A stretch of DNA of 58,502 bases from Lindgomyces ingoldianus (taxonomy: Eukaryota > Ascomycota > Dothideomycetes > Pleosporales > Lindgomycetaceae): assembly GCF_010093535.1 (NCBI RefSeq), contig NW_022985213.1:102737-161238 (forward strand), written 5' to 3'. Numbering within the stretch: the first letter of the stretch is position 1; each line of letters opens with the position of its first letter. The notes below the pieces were generated by a model, which saw only the letters and a program-made list of their open reading frames with translations, was not told where the DNA came from and ran no database searches. The position numbers and the translations under genes are program-made. This document shows, piece after piece, positions 34,875 to 46,800 of the stretch.

Positions 34875-36571
34875 TGTTACAGTCTATGGTTAGACTAATG
34901 TAACTCTACTAGTAGTGCTCCACAATTTAATTAGGTTAGGACAGGGCTTGCTTATAGACTAATTAGAGGATACAGAAGCGGCGTAGCTACCTACAGTTAT
35001 AGAAGAATGTGTTATCTAATAGGAAGGTAGGCTATAGATCTAACAAGCCTAAGAGAGTTTATAGAGCTGCGCTTAGTAGGCTTACACAAACTTATTTAGC
35101 TTATTTTAATATTATAAAGACATGTATAACGTACCTAACAGGTTGGCCGGCCACTTTTGCTAAGCCCCTACTAAAACTACCCTATTCTCTTGTAAAACAG
35201 CCTACTTTAGCCCTATATAAAGTAATACAACATAAGATATTATTTAGAGTCTACTTCTACTACTTACTTACATGTACGTAAGTTATGCCTAGTTTAATTA
35301 CACTGCTTGTATTACCTTTAACTTAGCTTACTTTTTTTAGCGTGCACTTATGTCTTTAGCTTTTTCCTATTACTACACGCTTTAAACTTCTTTAAAGTAG
35401 TTAGATAAGCCTTATTTTTAACTATTAAGGTTTTTTTTACTTAAATTTTTTTTATGTAATCTATATTATGTAGCAGCTTTATTTACTGCTTAAAGCTTTA
35501 TAATTTTATAACCTACTTTATTATATTAATGCTTAAGATAACTATTATCTACTTTTTATTACTTTACTATATTACCTTTAGCTGTCTTTATTTCTCTAAA
35601 GCTATAATAACTACTCTAGTTAATATCTAGCCTATTATAAAGCCTAACTTATTAAAGTTATACATGTTTTTATCTTAGATACTATACTTAGCTTTTATGT
35701 TAGCTACTAGGTAAAACTAGCCCTAGATAACCTCTAGATTTTTATAAGGTGCTTTTTTATAACTATACTTATAATTAAACTTTATTATAAACTTAGGGCA
35801 GTGCTTAACTTACATACTAGGCTAGTTTAAGCTAACCTAGCCTAGATTACACTCTGTAGGCAAAGAATTAGCTATATTAGCTACAGCTATAAGCCTAGAG
35901 AGAAATCTACGTGTAATAAGCTTAAGTATATACTTAATAACTACCTTTTTTTTAAGCTTAGTTAGATTCCTTAATTTAAGCTAGCATTCTGCTTATAAAG
36001 GCTGTCTAGCGCGTTAATTACTTAGTGTTATGTAAAAGACATTATAGATAGCTATAGTGTGTTATAAAAAGAGTTTTTAGTCTTATTTAAGAGCCTAAAA
36101 AGTAAGCTGTATCTAACATTCTTTAGAAGATTTAATCTAGTGTTGTTGTTAAGGCATTATGTAGATAGGTAGAGTTTAGTAGGGGCTTAGCAAAAGTGGC
36201 CGGCCAACCCGTGTGGCCGGCCAACCTGTTAGGTACGTTATAGTTCTAACCTTAAATAACTTTTAAGAGGTGTGTTTAATGTTTAGTTTATTTTTTACAT
36301 AGACTAAGTAGCATTCTAGCTTTATAATAAGCTGCAATACTATTTGTATATCTACACTATGTATACCTCTAACCCTGTCTAACAGGACTGTTTAACCTGG
36401 CCACTATACTGCTGCTTAAGGGCAAACTATAATCTAGTCACTCTACCTTGCTCTATTAGCCTAATAGCCTTTACGTAGGACTGTACACCCTACTGTTAGC
36501 CCCTACCCCCCGTCCTACCCCACCAGGAACAACATTGACCTAAGTGCTTTCCCGAAGCAAGGATTGTAACA
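34875..36571 (+). repeat. 3' LTR of Gypsy-B, split by pogo-2
   Basis: Two parts, 34875-35128 and 36239-36571, together 585 bp after removing the TA duplication, matching the 584-bp 5' LTR. Ends GGATTGTAACA followed by CTTAC. Confidence 0.9.
35129..36238 (-). mobile_element. pogo-2: second deleted Fot1/pogo copy, TSD TA
   Basis: Ends ACGTACCTAACAGGTTGGCC and its inverse; TA duplication at 35127-35128 and 36239-36240; the 5' LTR of Gypsy-B shows the empty site near 19447. The transposase remnant reads on the minus strand and has the same internal deletion junction as pogo-1, so both come from one already-deleted parent. The doubled GGCCGGCC repeat, which in pogo-1 is at the C-terminal end, is here at the N-terminal end. 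Confidence 0.87.
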
Positions 36572-37763
36572 CTTACTAAGTTACTTAAAAAGCTTAGCTT
36601 TTTTTAAGTTTTTAAAGTTAATTATCTTTTTGCTAATAAAAAGCTTTTAGTTTACTTCTATATTAATAACATTATTATTCTTTACCTACTAGAGTATAAG
36701 AAGCATCTAGACTAATTTAAAATTAAGCTTATAAAGATTTATAAGATCTAAGCTATAAGAGAACTAAACTAGTTTCTTAGCATTTAAATTAACTGTAATA
36801 AGGTTAACTGCACTATATAGCTTAGCTAAAAGTTATACATTAAGCAGCTTGCTACTTACTTTAATCTTAATACTAGTTGCACATGTTCTTAGCTAATTAC
36901 TCTACTAAATGCATTAGCACTACTTTTGTAGCTTAATTAGATAACTAAAATAAACACATAAAAGATTATAGCATACTAGCAGCGCGTTAGCTCTATTAGC
37001 TATGCTGCTACTACTATTAGACCTAATGTTACTAAAGCACATTTAAAGCTCTCTAAATACCTAGTTAACTTCTTAGATAAACACTAGAAGGCTGCTTATC
37101 ATGTTATTAAGTACCTTTACAGCACTAAAGACTATACACTTTAGTACTTAAAGACCTTTACTTATTTATCCTAAAGACCTGTCTTTTACAGCGCATTAAA
37201 TGCTGCTTATAGTAATAATAAAGCTAGTTACTGCAGCTCTAACAGCATGCTATTTACACTATTTAGCGCAGCTGTTAATTAGAAGGCCTTTTTATAGCAC
37301 TTAGTTACTAAATTAATAACTAAAGTAAAGCTTTTAGCTCTCTCTTACACTACTAGCTACCTAGAGTAGTAGAAGTAATTCTTTACTAATATAAACTTTA
37401 ACACTAAAGAAGAGCTTACTTTACTATGCAATAATTAACAAACTATATAAGCTATAGTAAAAGACTTTAAACTTAATACTAAGCCTAAGCATGTTAACAT
37501 TTACAACTACTAGCTTTGCTAAGAGGTACAGGAAAGAAGAATTTGCATACACTAGATCCCTACTACAGACATGCTAGCTAATAGCCTTACTAAGTTTTTA
37601 CCTTAATAAAAGCATTAAGCATTTATTAAACAACTAGGCCTTATCTGCCTAAGTAACGCCCTAAAGGCTTACTCTACTAACATTAGCTTTAAAGCCTAAG
37701 CCTACTAACTTCTTTTTGTACAGCTTTGCTTTAGTATTTACTTTGTTAAAGCTGGGGGGGGTG
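36572..37763 (+). pseudogene. Copia-A segment 5: end of reverse transcriptase, RNase H and polypurine tract
   Basis: Resumes Copia-A after Gypsy-B. Copia RNase H is clear at about 37190-37620: a SNSMLFTLFSAAVN.KAF segment (family 'GYVFTLGGGAISWKS'), LLALSYTTSYLE, N.QTI.AIVKDF and finally DMLANSLTKFLP.QKH, the typical Copia C-terminus. The closely related but intact sequence is in Copia-D at 57017-57406. The element ends with a run of eight G (37754-37761) that serves as polypurine tract. Confidence 0.85.
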
Positions 37764-37890
37764 TGTCGCACGTGTCTCACGCGATATCATACCCATGTAC
37801 TGCACTATTCACTCATTAGGCATAGCTCCTATCTCGTACAGTATATAGTCAGCTCAGAGCTCTATCGAGCTCCTTAGACCTTACAATACA
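37764..37890 (+). repeat. 3' LTR of Copia-A (right end uncertain)
   Basis: Starts TGTCGCACGTGTCTC directly after GGGGGGGGTG, the same junction pattern as Copia-B and the TRIM. The right end cannot be fixed because the partner LTR is gone; CA dinucleotides at 37885 and 37890 are candidates. Composition is nearly normal here, so this LTR escaped most RIP. It abuts or overlaps the stop codon of the kinase-like gene. Confidence 0.55.
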
Positions 37891-38978
37891 CTCATTCCAC
37901 TTTGTTTGGATCTCGCTCCCTTGTCGAGTCGTTTGCCATATGCCCCCTCCTGAGCCCATGTAAGAGGCGTGTCGGGCCACTTGACTTGATCCGGGCCATG
38001 GCTGGCGTATGTCCGCTGCCGAACCCAATCATTTAGATGCTTTCGGAATCGAGCGACGTCGCTATCGAGCTTGCATCGCACCGGCCATTGTTCGAGGCTC
38101 TGCACTTGCTGTGGATCCGGCTCTGTAAACGGTACTTCGCGAAGATGGCCGTCCTCGGTGATGATTTCGCAAAGAGTAAATATCACACCTGTGACATCAT
38201 TCCGCACTGGAACCGTGTGGCTGACTGGAGCAGCACGATCGAAGTCGAATAGTAGGATCTTGTTTGTCGTAGGATCGATCAAAAGATTTCGCGGCGCTAT
38301 ATCTTGATGTACAACACCCAACTCTAGGTTTAGGTAGTGAACCACTGCGGTAAGCTGCTGTAGCCACTCGAATAGGAAAACGCGGTTTCGTTTTTGATCG
38401 AGGGTGCCCCCGGGAATATATGTTGTAGTAAATCCGAGGACACGCGATTCAACGTCGTCTATAACAACGCGATCGAATGGGACAAGGTTGGGGTGCCGGA
38501 AGCTCTTAGCGAGATGCATTTCCTTCCATATCTGCTGTGTCCACTGAACGATCATGCTGTATTTGAAAACCACTTTTTGAGTTGCAGCCCTGTCAATATA
38601 ACTCACGAAGTCCACACCCGGTCCAAGCCGATCCAATTCGGTGAGACTTGACAACCTAATAGTAAGGCAGCCTTGAAGGGATGGTGCGTCCGAGTAACGC
38701 GCATAATAAGGAATTAAAGTAGGATCATCTTCGGGGTTTGTTGATACTGAAACTAGTAACCCGTTGTCGTCCACGGTGATTGCGTGAGCGTTGTGAGGAA
38801 GCTGGTTGATGTAACGCTCTAGAACGACAATCTCCTTCTCTTCCTCCGGCGGTAGGAGCTTCTTTGGACCGGAGACCATATACCATCGGCGTTGATCCCT
38901 ATCAATGATATAGCCTCTATGCACATTTCCACAAATAGCTTCACCAACAATCCAGAATCTATCCTCTGGAGAGATCAT
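37881..38978 (-). CDS. Protein-kinase-like protein, 365 aa, single exon
   Basis: An intact frame in a GC-normal island. The C-terminal two thirds carry kinase-fold landmarks: VVFK with candidate ATP-anchoring Lys139, a Glu in the following helix (Glu153), a hinge region near 185-193, catalytic loop HQDIAPRN (His224, Asp226, Asn231) and a metal-binding motif changed to DFD (245-247) where DFG is usual. Asp261 fits the conserved Asp of the next helix. The glycine loop is weak or absent. Residues 1-100 match nothing I know. Such kinase-like families are expanded in filamentous ascomycetes, often in accessory regions; substrate and role are unknown. The start is the first Met of the frame. No introns or membrane segments are seen. 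The last codons lie at or in the LTR of Copia-A, so the C-terminus may have been altered by that insertion. Confidence 0.85.
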   Translation of the reverse strand: MISPEDRFWIVGEAICGNVHRGYIIDRDQRRWYMVSGPKKLLPPEEEKEIVVLERYINQLPHNAHAITVDDNGLLVSVSTNPEDDPTLIPYYARYSDAPSLQGCLTIRLSSLTELDRLGPGVDFVSYIDRAATQKVVFKYSMIVQWTQQIWKEMHLAKSFRHPNLVPFDRVVIDDVESRVLGFTTTYIPGGTLDQKRNRVFLFEWLQQLTAVVHYLNLELGVVHQDIAPRNLLIDPTTNKILLFDFDRAAPVSHTVPVRNDVTGVIFTLCEIITEDGHLREVPFTEPDPQQVQSLEQWPVRCKLDSDVARFRKHLNDWVRQRTYASHGPDQVKWPDTPLTWAQEGAYGKRLDKGARSKQSGMSVL

Positions 38979-39790
38979 GATGAAGAGTGAGAAGACTTCT
39001 CAATTTCGCTCAGAATAAGAAGGAACTGTTCGGTCTCCGAGTCGGAAGAAAATGCCTTAAGGAGTAGCGGGAGAAAGTAATGCGCTGTAAGGGGAACAGT
39101 ATCTTGGAAGACTGATAGGGCGAACGAATACGGCAGGATTAAAACTCAGAGCCGGGGTTCCAAATGCCACGGCGGTAATGAAGTGCATATGTATGATGCG
39201 GCGTTCCGGGAAAAGTGTGAAGAAAGAAGTTTTACAACCCGCTGTGAGAAAAGAGCTTTCTGGGTTGCACTTCTTAGCCAGCCTTGGCATTTTGCCAAGA
39301 CCACTAAGTCAGGAGATATATTGGCTCTCACTAGCCGCCTTTCTAGTTGGCCAAGCGAGAGGTTCTATTTTCGATTTCGTTGCATGTAAAATTAAGGTTG
39401 GCGGAGAATCAGCCTTGTGCTATCATAGGACGAGAGTGACTTATTTTCCAGAAGCTGAGTGCGGCGTAGCAAGCATCGCCGAACTACGCCACGCCTCATC
39501 CAACATTAGGCGCCTGGCGAGGCCAACTACGCGAGATTAAGCGCGCGGATGATATTATAGCAGTGACGTAGCTGCTTAGCCAAAGATATTCGTGGTTTCA
39601 AATGAAGCGCTTCTAGAAATGATATGCTAAGAGACGAGCAGATTAGCCTTCCTTTCCAGGAAGAAGGGGGCTAGTCCTAATTAGGAATGATTACGTAACA
39701 GCTCGCTTACGCGCACAGCCGCCACAATAAACAATCTAACCAACCCAGCTTCACATCTCCTCCTGCCACGCCCACCAACCCACCTAACTA
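38979..39790. other. GC-normal intergenic region upstream of the kinase-like gene
   Basis: Ordinary composition. Short overlapping frames on both strands (39057-39540) have no recognisable domain and look like chance. The kinase promoter must lie here but I see no certain TATA element. The region 39720-39790 is C-rich (CCACGCCCACCAACCC) and ends where AT-rich Helitron sequence starts. Confidence 0.5.
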
Positions 39791-39929
39791 GGGCAGTGCA
39801 ACCTTACTAGCTAATCTTAAACTGCTAAAAACGCTATAAGTACATATCTTACTCTATCTACACATTTTAAGTTAAAATTTAATTAGAATAGCCTTTAACA
39901 CTTTTTACTTACTTTTAACATAGCAGACT

Positions 39930-40400
39930 ATGTCTAATAACACTATAATAACACTAGATAATAACTAGTTATAACTTAATAATAAGCCTTTATTACTAAA
40001 AATTAATACTAAGGTTATTATTAATTTTTAAAGTAAAGGCCTAACTAGAAGCTAGAACCTCTTAGCTAAAAAAGCTAGTGCTAATAGTAATAGTAAGTTT
40101 TACTTTATACATGTTATAATCTAGAGCTAATTAGAAAAAATAAAAGTGCTAGATAATAATAAACCTACTTTATTAAATAACATGTTATTAGGACCTACTT
40201 TTTTACCTTCTATGCCTAATACGTCCTAACTAGAAGACACATAGTCTTACCTAAGTCTAATAGCATTGCAGGCAGGACTAAACTAGACAGTGCCTGCCTG
40301 CGCCTTTAGCTAGACTAGACTGTACAGCTTATAAGGCAGCTAAGATTAAAGCTAGCAATAGTATAGTAAAAGTATAAGTAAATTTAGATTAATTTAAATT
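39930..40400 (+). other. Possible RIP-degraded reading frame on the plus strand in the Helitron block
   Basis: From an ATG at about 39934 the plus frame is open except at TAG/TAA codons that could be former Gln/Trp (MSNNTIITLDNN.L.LNNKPLL...). It ends near 40400. I recognise no domain. It is opposite in strand to Rep-helicase, so it could be a captured host gene, a second element, or chance in AT-rich sequence. Similar semi-open stretches occur on the plus strand at about 42010-42720. Confidence 0.25.
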
Positions 40401-43400
40401 AATATAACTTAAAAAAAAATTAAACTAATAATATTTTTTTATAGCTTACTTTTACTTATATCTAACTTATATCTAGCTATAGAGAATATTAGCAGTAATT
40501 TACTTATTAGCTAAGTTACAGACTATATCTGCCACTGCAAGGTCTATATCTGCAGGCCTAGAGTTAATATCTGCAGGCTTAGGGTCTGTACTAGAACACC
40601 TAGTAGCCTTAACATAAAGCACCTCTGTTTGCTTTAGGCAGACTGTACTCTTTCTAGCAGCAGTTTATGCTACTATATTCCTAGTATAGACATTATAGAT
40701 ATAGCATAGGTTAGGCCCTACCTGCTCTAACTCTAATTATTTTACTTTATTAAATAAATTTAGCTAAAGCTAAGTTAAAGCTAACTAAAAGTAAAAAAAA
40801 AAAAAAAATTATACTTTAGCTTAAACTTTTAAGCAGTAAATTTAAGTAGTCTAACTCTTCTATAAAGAACACTAATTTATATAAAATTATTAATTTAAAG
40901 CTACTATATAAAGAGGTCTAAACTACTATAAAGATAATAGGACTTTTTAGGCGCCTAATAGGCTCTAAGTTTATAAAAGATCTAAATATAAAAGTTATAA
41001 TAGCTTATTTAAAGTTAGTTAAGATGTAAATAAATTAAATTATTATAGTGTATATATAAGTTAATTTTTTTTAAAATAGCTTTAACTTAGTTTTAATTAA
41101 AGTTACACACTCTAAAGCAGCTAAGGCACTAGTAGCCTTTATAGTAAGTTAGATCTTATAGAATTTTTACTAAAAATACTTAAAAAAAATAGTAAGTTTA
41201 TCTACTATGTGTATATCTCTAACTATTTTAGCTATAGTTATATAAATTATTACTATAGTATAAAAAGTAAAAGTTATAATTTTTAAAGTAAGTTATTCTC
41301 TTTTTAAATAAAATATACCTAAATACTAATATATATTAGTAAATTAAACTAAATTTATTAAATAAAATAAAGTCTATTAGTTAAAAAAGAAAAAAGTAAT
41401 GCTTAAAGATATTACTACCTCTCTAAAAAGCATCCCTACTTTATAAAAGGGTCTAGCTATGCTAACATCTACTCTAATACTAAAAGAGCTTAGATTAGCT
41501 TTAACTAAGGTAGATCTAAGCCCCTAAAAAGCTACTTTAGTTTTAATTTATAATAAACCTACTATTTTTTATAATTTAGTTATAGCTTTTATAATTAACT
41601 TATTTAGTTACTAAGTTCTAAAGACTAGAGCCTAGCTTATACAGCAAAATATGTACACAGCTCTACTAATTATAATTAAGTTATTTTAAGAAGTAATTTT
41701 TATAAATAATAAATTACTATAGTTTTAGTTTAGTTAGGTCTAAAACTAAATTAAAGATATAATAAAACTTACAACAGATAAGTGCATAAAACTTAGTAAA
41801 GTAATGTAGTCTTTATTATCTTAGTTTAACATAGTAGTAGATGTTAGCATAGCTTTTAATGCTAAAAAAAGCTTAGCTAATAGTAATAAAAAAAAAGTAA
41901 AAGGGCCTATAAATAACACTAATATAGCTAAAAGTTAATCTAAAGAAAATAAGAACTTAGAAGATACTAATAACAAAGAGTTTATAGCTGCTAATAATAT
42001 AAAAGTTTTTACTAACACTTTTTTAAGTTCTAACTTTTTATTTATTAAAAAAGTTAAGACTTAATTAGCTATAAAATAATTTTATAATAAACACTTAATC
42101 TAGTTAAAGTTAGGCAATATTAAAAAAAAAAAAGTTAAGACTATAGTAAATAATCTAGGCTACACTAATATAACTATCTTTATAAAAGGCACACTAAAGA
42201 AAAGAAAATTTTTTAAAAAGTGTAAGTATAGGCTTAATAATTATTAGTATCTTTTCTAAAGTAATTAAAGTAGACCCTAAAAGCATTAAGTAGAGTTAGT
42301 AGAGTTGCTTTTAGTTTACTAGGTTTAGATAGTTAGTTTATTTTCTAAATAGATGTAAGTTAGTGTAGCAGTAGTTTGCTCTAGCACTACACCTACTAAC
42401 ACTTTTCTTGCTAAAGTTAATAGATTAACTTTATAATAATATACCTACTGCATAAAAAACAGTGTTTATAATTTTATAATAAGTAGCTAATATAATTAGA
42501 TTATAAGCTATATATAACTATTTCTATAATAAATATAAAGTAAATTAGTAGCTATACATTATTAAAACTTTTAAAAAAATAATGCTAAAGCTTAAAACTC
42601 TAAACACTTATAAACTTTCTTAACTTCTTAAAGTAAGTAGTATCTTTATTAATCTAATTAGTAAAATGTTTTTTTTACTTTTAATATTAATTATCTGCTT
42701 TTCTTTTCTAACTAAACTAGTGCTAATAAGCCTAATTTATGCGCCTAATTACCTAATAACAGATCTACACTAATTAGAGATTTTGTAACATGCTACTATT
42801 ATAGTAGCTTATAAAAAAAAAAAAGTAAAACTAGATATTAACTTTATTAAAAGTAAAAAAGTATTTTTATACTCTAGCTTATAATTTTCTAGTAATAACT
42901 AAAAATATTATGCTAATAAATAATATATAAAGCATTTAAAATTATAATAAATTTAGAGTATAATTAAAAAAGATTAAAGACTAGTTAAAATAATATACCT
43001 AATAAGCATTAAGCTAAACCTAACAAGAAGAGTTTTTTAATATGTACTATTTTTCTAACCTTACACACCTATGCCTTAGCTAAAGAGTATACTAGAAATA
43101 AAAGTTAAGCTTAGAATATAAGTTTTTTAGTTTAACTACTTTAGTATTATAAAACATAAGCCTTAAAAGCTTTATGTTATAGTTTTATATATAAGGTAAA
43201 TAAAATTAGGTAGTATTTAGTAAATTACTTACTTAACTATAAACTAGTCTATTCTAGAGCAGCTACTTCTAGACAACAGTAAAGGGGAACCACATCTAGG
43301 ACTAAAGCTGCCCTAGATAGGGCAGGTAAAGGCTGCAGTAATAGCCTTACTAATACTAATTTATTACATCTTTATTATTAACAAAAAGCTAGTCTAGGTT

Positions 43401-45280
43401 ATAGTTAAAGTTAAAAAAGAAAATATTATACTTAAGTAAAATAGTAAAAAAATAATAAAGGTTTTAGTCTTATAAAAAAATTAGCTTATATAATAAAGTA
43501 GCATAAAAGTAGCTTATGTTAAAGTAGGTGTAGCTAATACTTCTCTTCTTTTGTCTAGTTAGACTATAATTAATGTAGGTAAAGTAAGTAGTTATAATAT
43601 AATGCTAATTAAGCATTTTTTAAATAAATGTTTACTACTTAATACTTAGCATAATAGCTATAAGCCTAATAAGCTCTTTATGTATAGAAGAGTTAGAAGG
43701 CAAAATAGCCCTAGTAGATGTGTACATAAAGAGTAATATAGTAAGTAGATAGAAGGTAAAATAACAAAAAGTATAATATAGTAAGTAAAAAGTAAAAAAA
43801 AAGTATTATAGTAAATTAAAAAAAATTAAACCTAATTTAAAAAGGCTAAGGCTAGATCTGTTATTATACAAAGCTAAAACTAGATTTCTAAAGGCACTGC
43901 CTAAAATAGAATAGCGTAGGACTAATATAATTATAATAAAAGCAGATGTTACTAATAAAGCAAATATAGTAGCAGGGTAGAAATGTACATGCACTGTACA
44001 AAGCAGTCTATAAAATAACTTTAGAATATATAATATTAACTACCTTACCTATTAAACTAGGTAGAATTAGAATAAAGATGCTAGATACAGTAGTAACACA
44101 TAAAAGGGCTACATATAACTAGCTATAGGTAAAGACAGAATGTTGTAGGTTAACACTAATAATTTTAAGTAACTAACTTTACAACTTATTAATAAACATA
44201 GTAAAATAAAGTTAGACTAGAATTTAATACTAAATAATTAAAAAAAGTAAGGCATTATTATTTTTAGACACTAACTTTACATGTGTAATTATTTAGATCT
44301 AACTATTAAACTTACTGCTAAGTATTCTACTAATAAAAAAAGGTGCTGTCTAGCTAACAGCAGTAACTATAAGACATGTGCTGTTATATAATTCTTGCCT
44401 TAGATCTAGATTACACAAGAGCATAATAAAAACACTAACTTTTAGTTATAAAGTAGATAAAGAGAGGCTAAGTAAATTAAAGCTTTAAAGTAGGTTTTTT
44501 AGTAGTTAATTAATTCTATCTAAAAAAAATTAGTAAACTTTATTAGTAAAGTAAAACTCTATTACAACACTTTTAAAGCGCTTAAATAAAAAGTTATTTA
44601 AAAAATTAATAGTGTTATTTTAGACTGCTAATATACACTTTTACTTTAATAAAAAAGCATAGACTTCTAAGTTAGTAGGTTTCTAAAGTAGATTAAGTAA
44701 ATAAATGTAGAAATAGAATGCAGATACAGACTAAAACTACTAGATTTTAGAAAGAAGCGTAACAGACTTCTTATTACGCCTAGCTAAGTCTAATATCTAC
44801 TAAGTATATTCTTAGTTAGCAGGTCTCTACTTTATTTTTATATTTTCTGTTAGCTGTAGAACAGTAAAGTATAGCTATAAATAGGAGTTCTAAAGGTAGG
44901 CTTATATAGTTTATAACCTTTTACTGCGCAAAATAATAAAAAGAATCTAGGTAAAGTCTCCTTCTAACAGCACTAGAATACCTCTAAATAGAGAGTTATT
45001 CTTTATAATATTTTATAGTATATAGTTAACTGCTTTAAAGTAGTACTAGTGCTATATTAGGACTTTATCTTATATAATTAAATCTGTCTAATAAATAAGG
45101 TCTGCAGTAGAAGAGTCTATATGTATAAAGTAGGTAGATTTATCTTTAATATTAATAGGTATCTTAAACTAATAATAAGCAGTGTAGCTGCTAGGAAAAA
45201 GAAGCGCAGTAATGCTAAATAATGCTATGCATAAAATAATTTTATATTAGGTCTAAAAATAAGTGTAAATAGTTTTATAT

Positions 45281-45319
45281 AAAAAAGTCTTTTTAGTTTT
45301 ACTAAGGCCCTAAACAAAG
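45281..45319 (-). pseudogene. Walker A motif of the Helitron PIF1-like helicase
   Basis: Minus-strand reading GLSKTKKTFLYKT, against family GPGGTGKTFLYKT. Gly to Ser and Gly to Lys changes fit G to A mutation of GGN codons. The downstream residues (ILCIA...ALLFPS...TAYY.FKIP) align with the PIF1 region after the P-loop. Confidence 0.7.
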
Positions 45320-46770
45320 TAGCAACTAAATTATAGTATAGTAAGAATAGACTAAGTAATAGTATAAAAAACTTTTAGTTAGGCTTTATTTAGCTTATTA
45401 TATATATTAGTATAATTAAGATCTTACTTTATAGCATTATAATTAAGCTGCTTAGCAACTAATAAATTAACAGCTTTCTACACTTAATATTTTTATAGCA
45501 TAGGCATGTTAAAATTAGAAAGGTTTTTTCTAAATAACTTAAGCATAGCCTAGTTAATTAGCTATAAGCATAAATTTTTTATAAAATTAGTAATACTAGA
45601 AAGCAACACTATTTATTCTAAGTAAAAAAGTAGGTTGTTAAATAAATGTTAGAAAAACTTATTTTATAACACTATAAAATTACTTATATTTTTAAAGACT
45701 AAGGCCTAGAGAAAGACGTAACATAACTTAAAAGTAAGTGCTAAATGCTAAAGCTTAAAAAATATATACTACTATAATTTATTCTTAACTAAAAAATTAA
45801 AAGCTAAATAAGTGTTTTTAAAAGTAAGTTAGATTTAACTATTAACTATATAAAAATATTTAAAACTAATTATGCCTAGAATTTATATAAGAAGCATCTT
45901 AAGATAGAAACACTTTTTAGAGAAAAAACTATAAAAGTAAATGTAACTAATAAAGTACTAATTATGTTAGAACTAAGTCTATTTACTACTGTCTTTCCCT
46001 AGATTTTAATAATACTAGGTTAAAAAGTTTTAGTAAAAAAGATTACACTTATTTATATAAAGGGCATTATACTTTAACTATTTTATTAATAATAATCTTT
46101 TCTATTTAACTATAATCTCTACCTGTTTAGCACTATTCTTGTTATAAAAGGTAACTATATGCTATCTTAGTAAATACACTACTAATTAAATAACAGAAGG
46201 CTTCTTCTTATAAACTTTAAACTCTATTAATTGCTAAACAGCTTTAGTTAGTCTAATATAGCGCATGTTTAGATACTAGGTAACTTTATTCTTTTACTAA
46301 ATATAAATAACAACTTAATTAGTGCCCTTATAAATATACTTATGTATATATTTAACTAACTTTATAAAGGCATAGACTTTTATGTTAACATGTGTGTTGT
46401 ACTTATATAAAAAGTATAAACTATAAGGCACTACTTAGTAATTATTAACTATAATATCTTAACTATAACACTTTATAACCTAAGTTAAACTAAGTTAACA
46501 CTAATATATAAAATAACTATCTTTACTAACTAGAGTTTTATTAGTGTATTCCTTTAGGAATTACTTCTAACAGGTTGCTTAGAGAGAATGCTCTGTAGTC
46601 TACATACAGAGCATGCTAGGATTTAAGGTTCTACATAGCCTATAAACTATAGTAGTTTTAATAATGTTACTTAAAACTTTATTTAAATCTTAAGCCTTTA
46701 TAAAAAGCTTAGCTTATATAACTTAATTAATAAAGTTTAAATTAAGAAACTAATTACAGTAATTATAATA

Positions 46771-46800
46771 TAAGAAAAGTAAAATATAAGCATAAAGCAA
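46771..46800 (-). pseudogene. Rep HUH motif of the Helitron changed to Tyr-x-Tyr
   Basis: Minus-strand reading LLYAYILLFL. In Helitron Rep the two His of PHAHI coordinate the catalytic metal. Both read Tyr here, which needs only C to T in each His codon (CAY to TAY), the expected RIP change. Confidence 0.65.

Larger units (their letters stand above)
19199..36571 (+). mobile_element. Gypsy-B: Ty3/Gypsy chromovirus split by four nested insertions, TSD CTTAC
   Basis: The LTRs are at 19199-19782 and 34875-36571 (the second interrupted by pogo-2). A perfect CTTAC duplication sits at 19194-19198 and 36572-36576. Internal pieces: 19783-21823 (gag), 29438-29789 and 30905-31016 (end of gag, protease start), 31398-34874 (protease, reverse transcriptase near 32090-32780, RNase H, integrase zinc finger, chromodomain near 34040-34150). 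Insertions: Gypsy-C (inverted, same family), pogo-1, a TGTCAGAT element and pogo-2. The integrase catalytic core is missing: at about 33612 the sequence jumps from just after the zinc finger to a point that lies some 500 bp further on in Gypsy-A. Many RIP stops. Confidence 0.92.

Noticed and set aside
38037..38651. Plus-strand frames within the kinase-like gene
   Set aside because: Antisense shadows of the longer minus-strand frame that carries the kinase motifs.
39057..39540. Short frames on both strands upstream of the kinase-like gene
   Set aside because: They overlap each other, show no motif and no start context; most likely chance in GC-normal DNA.
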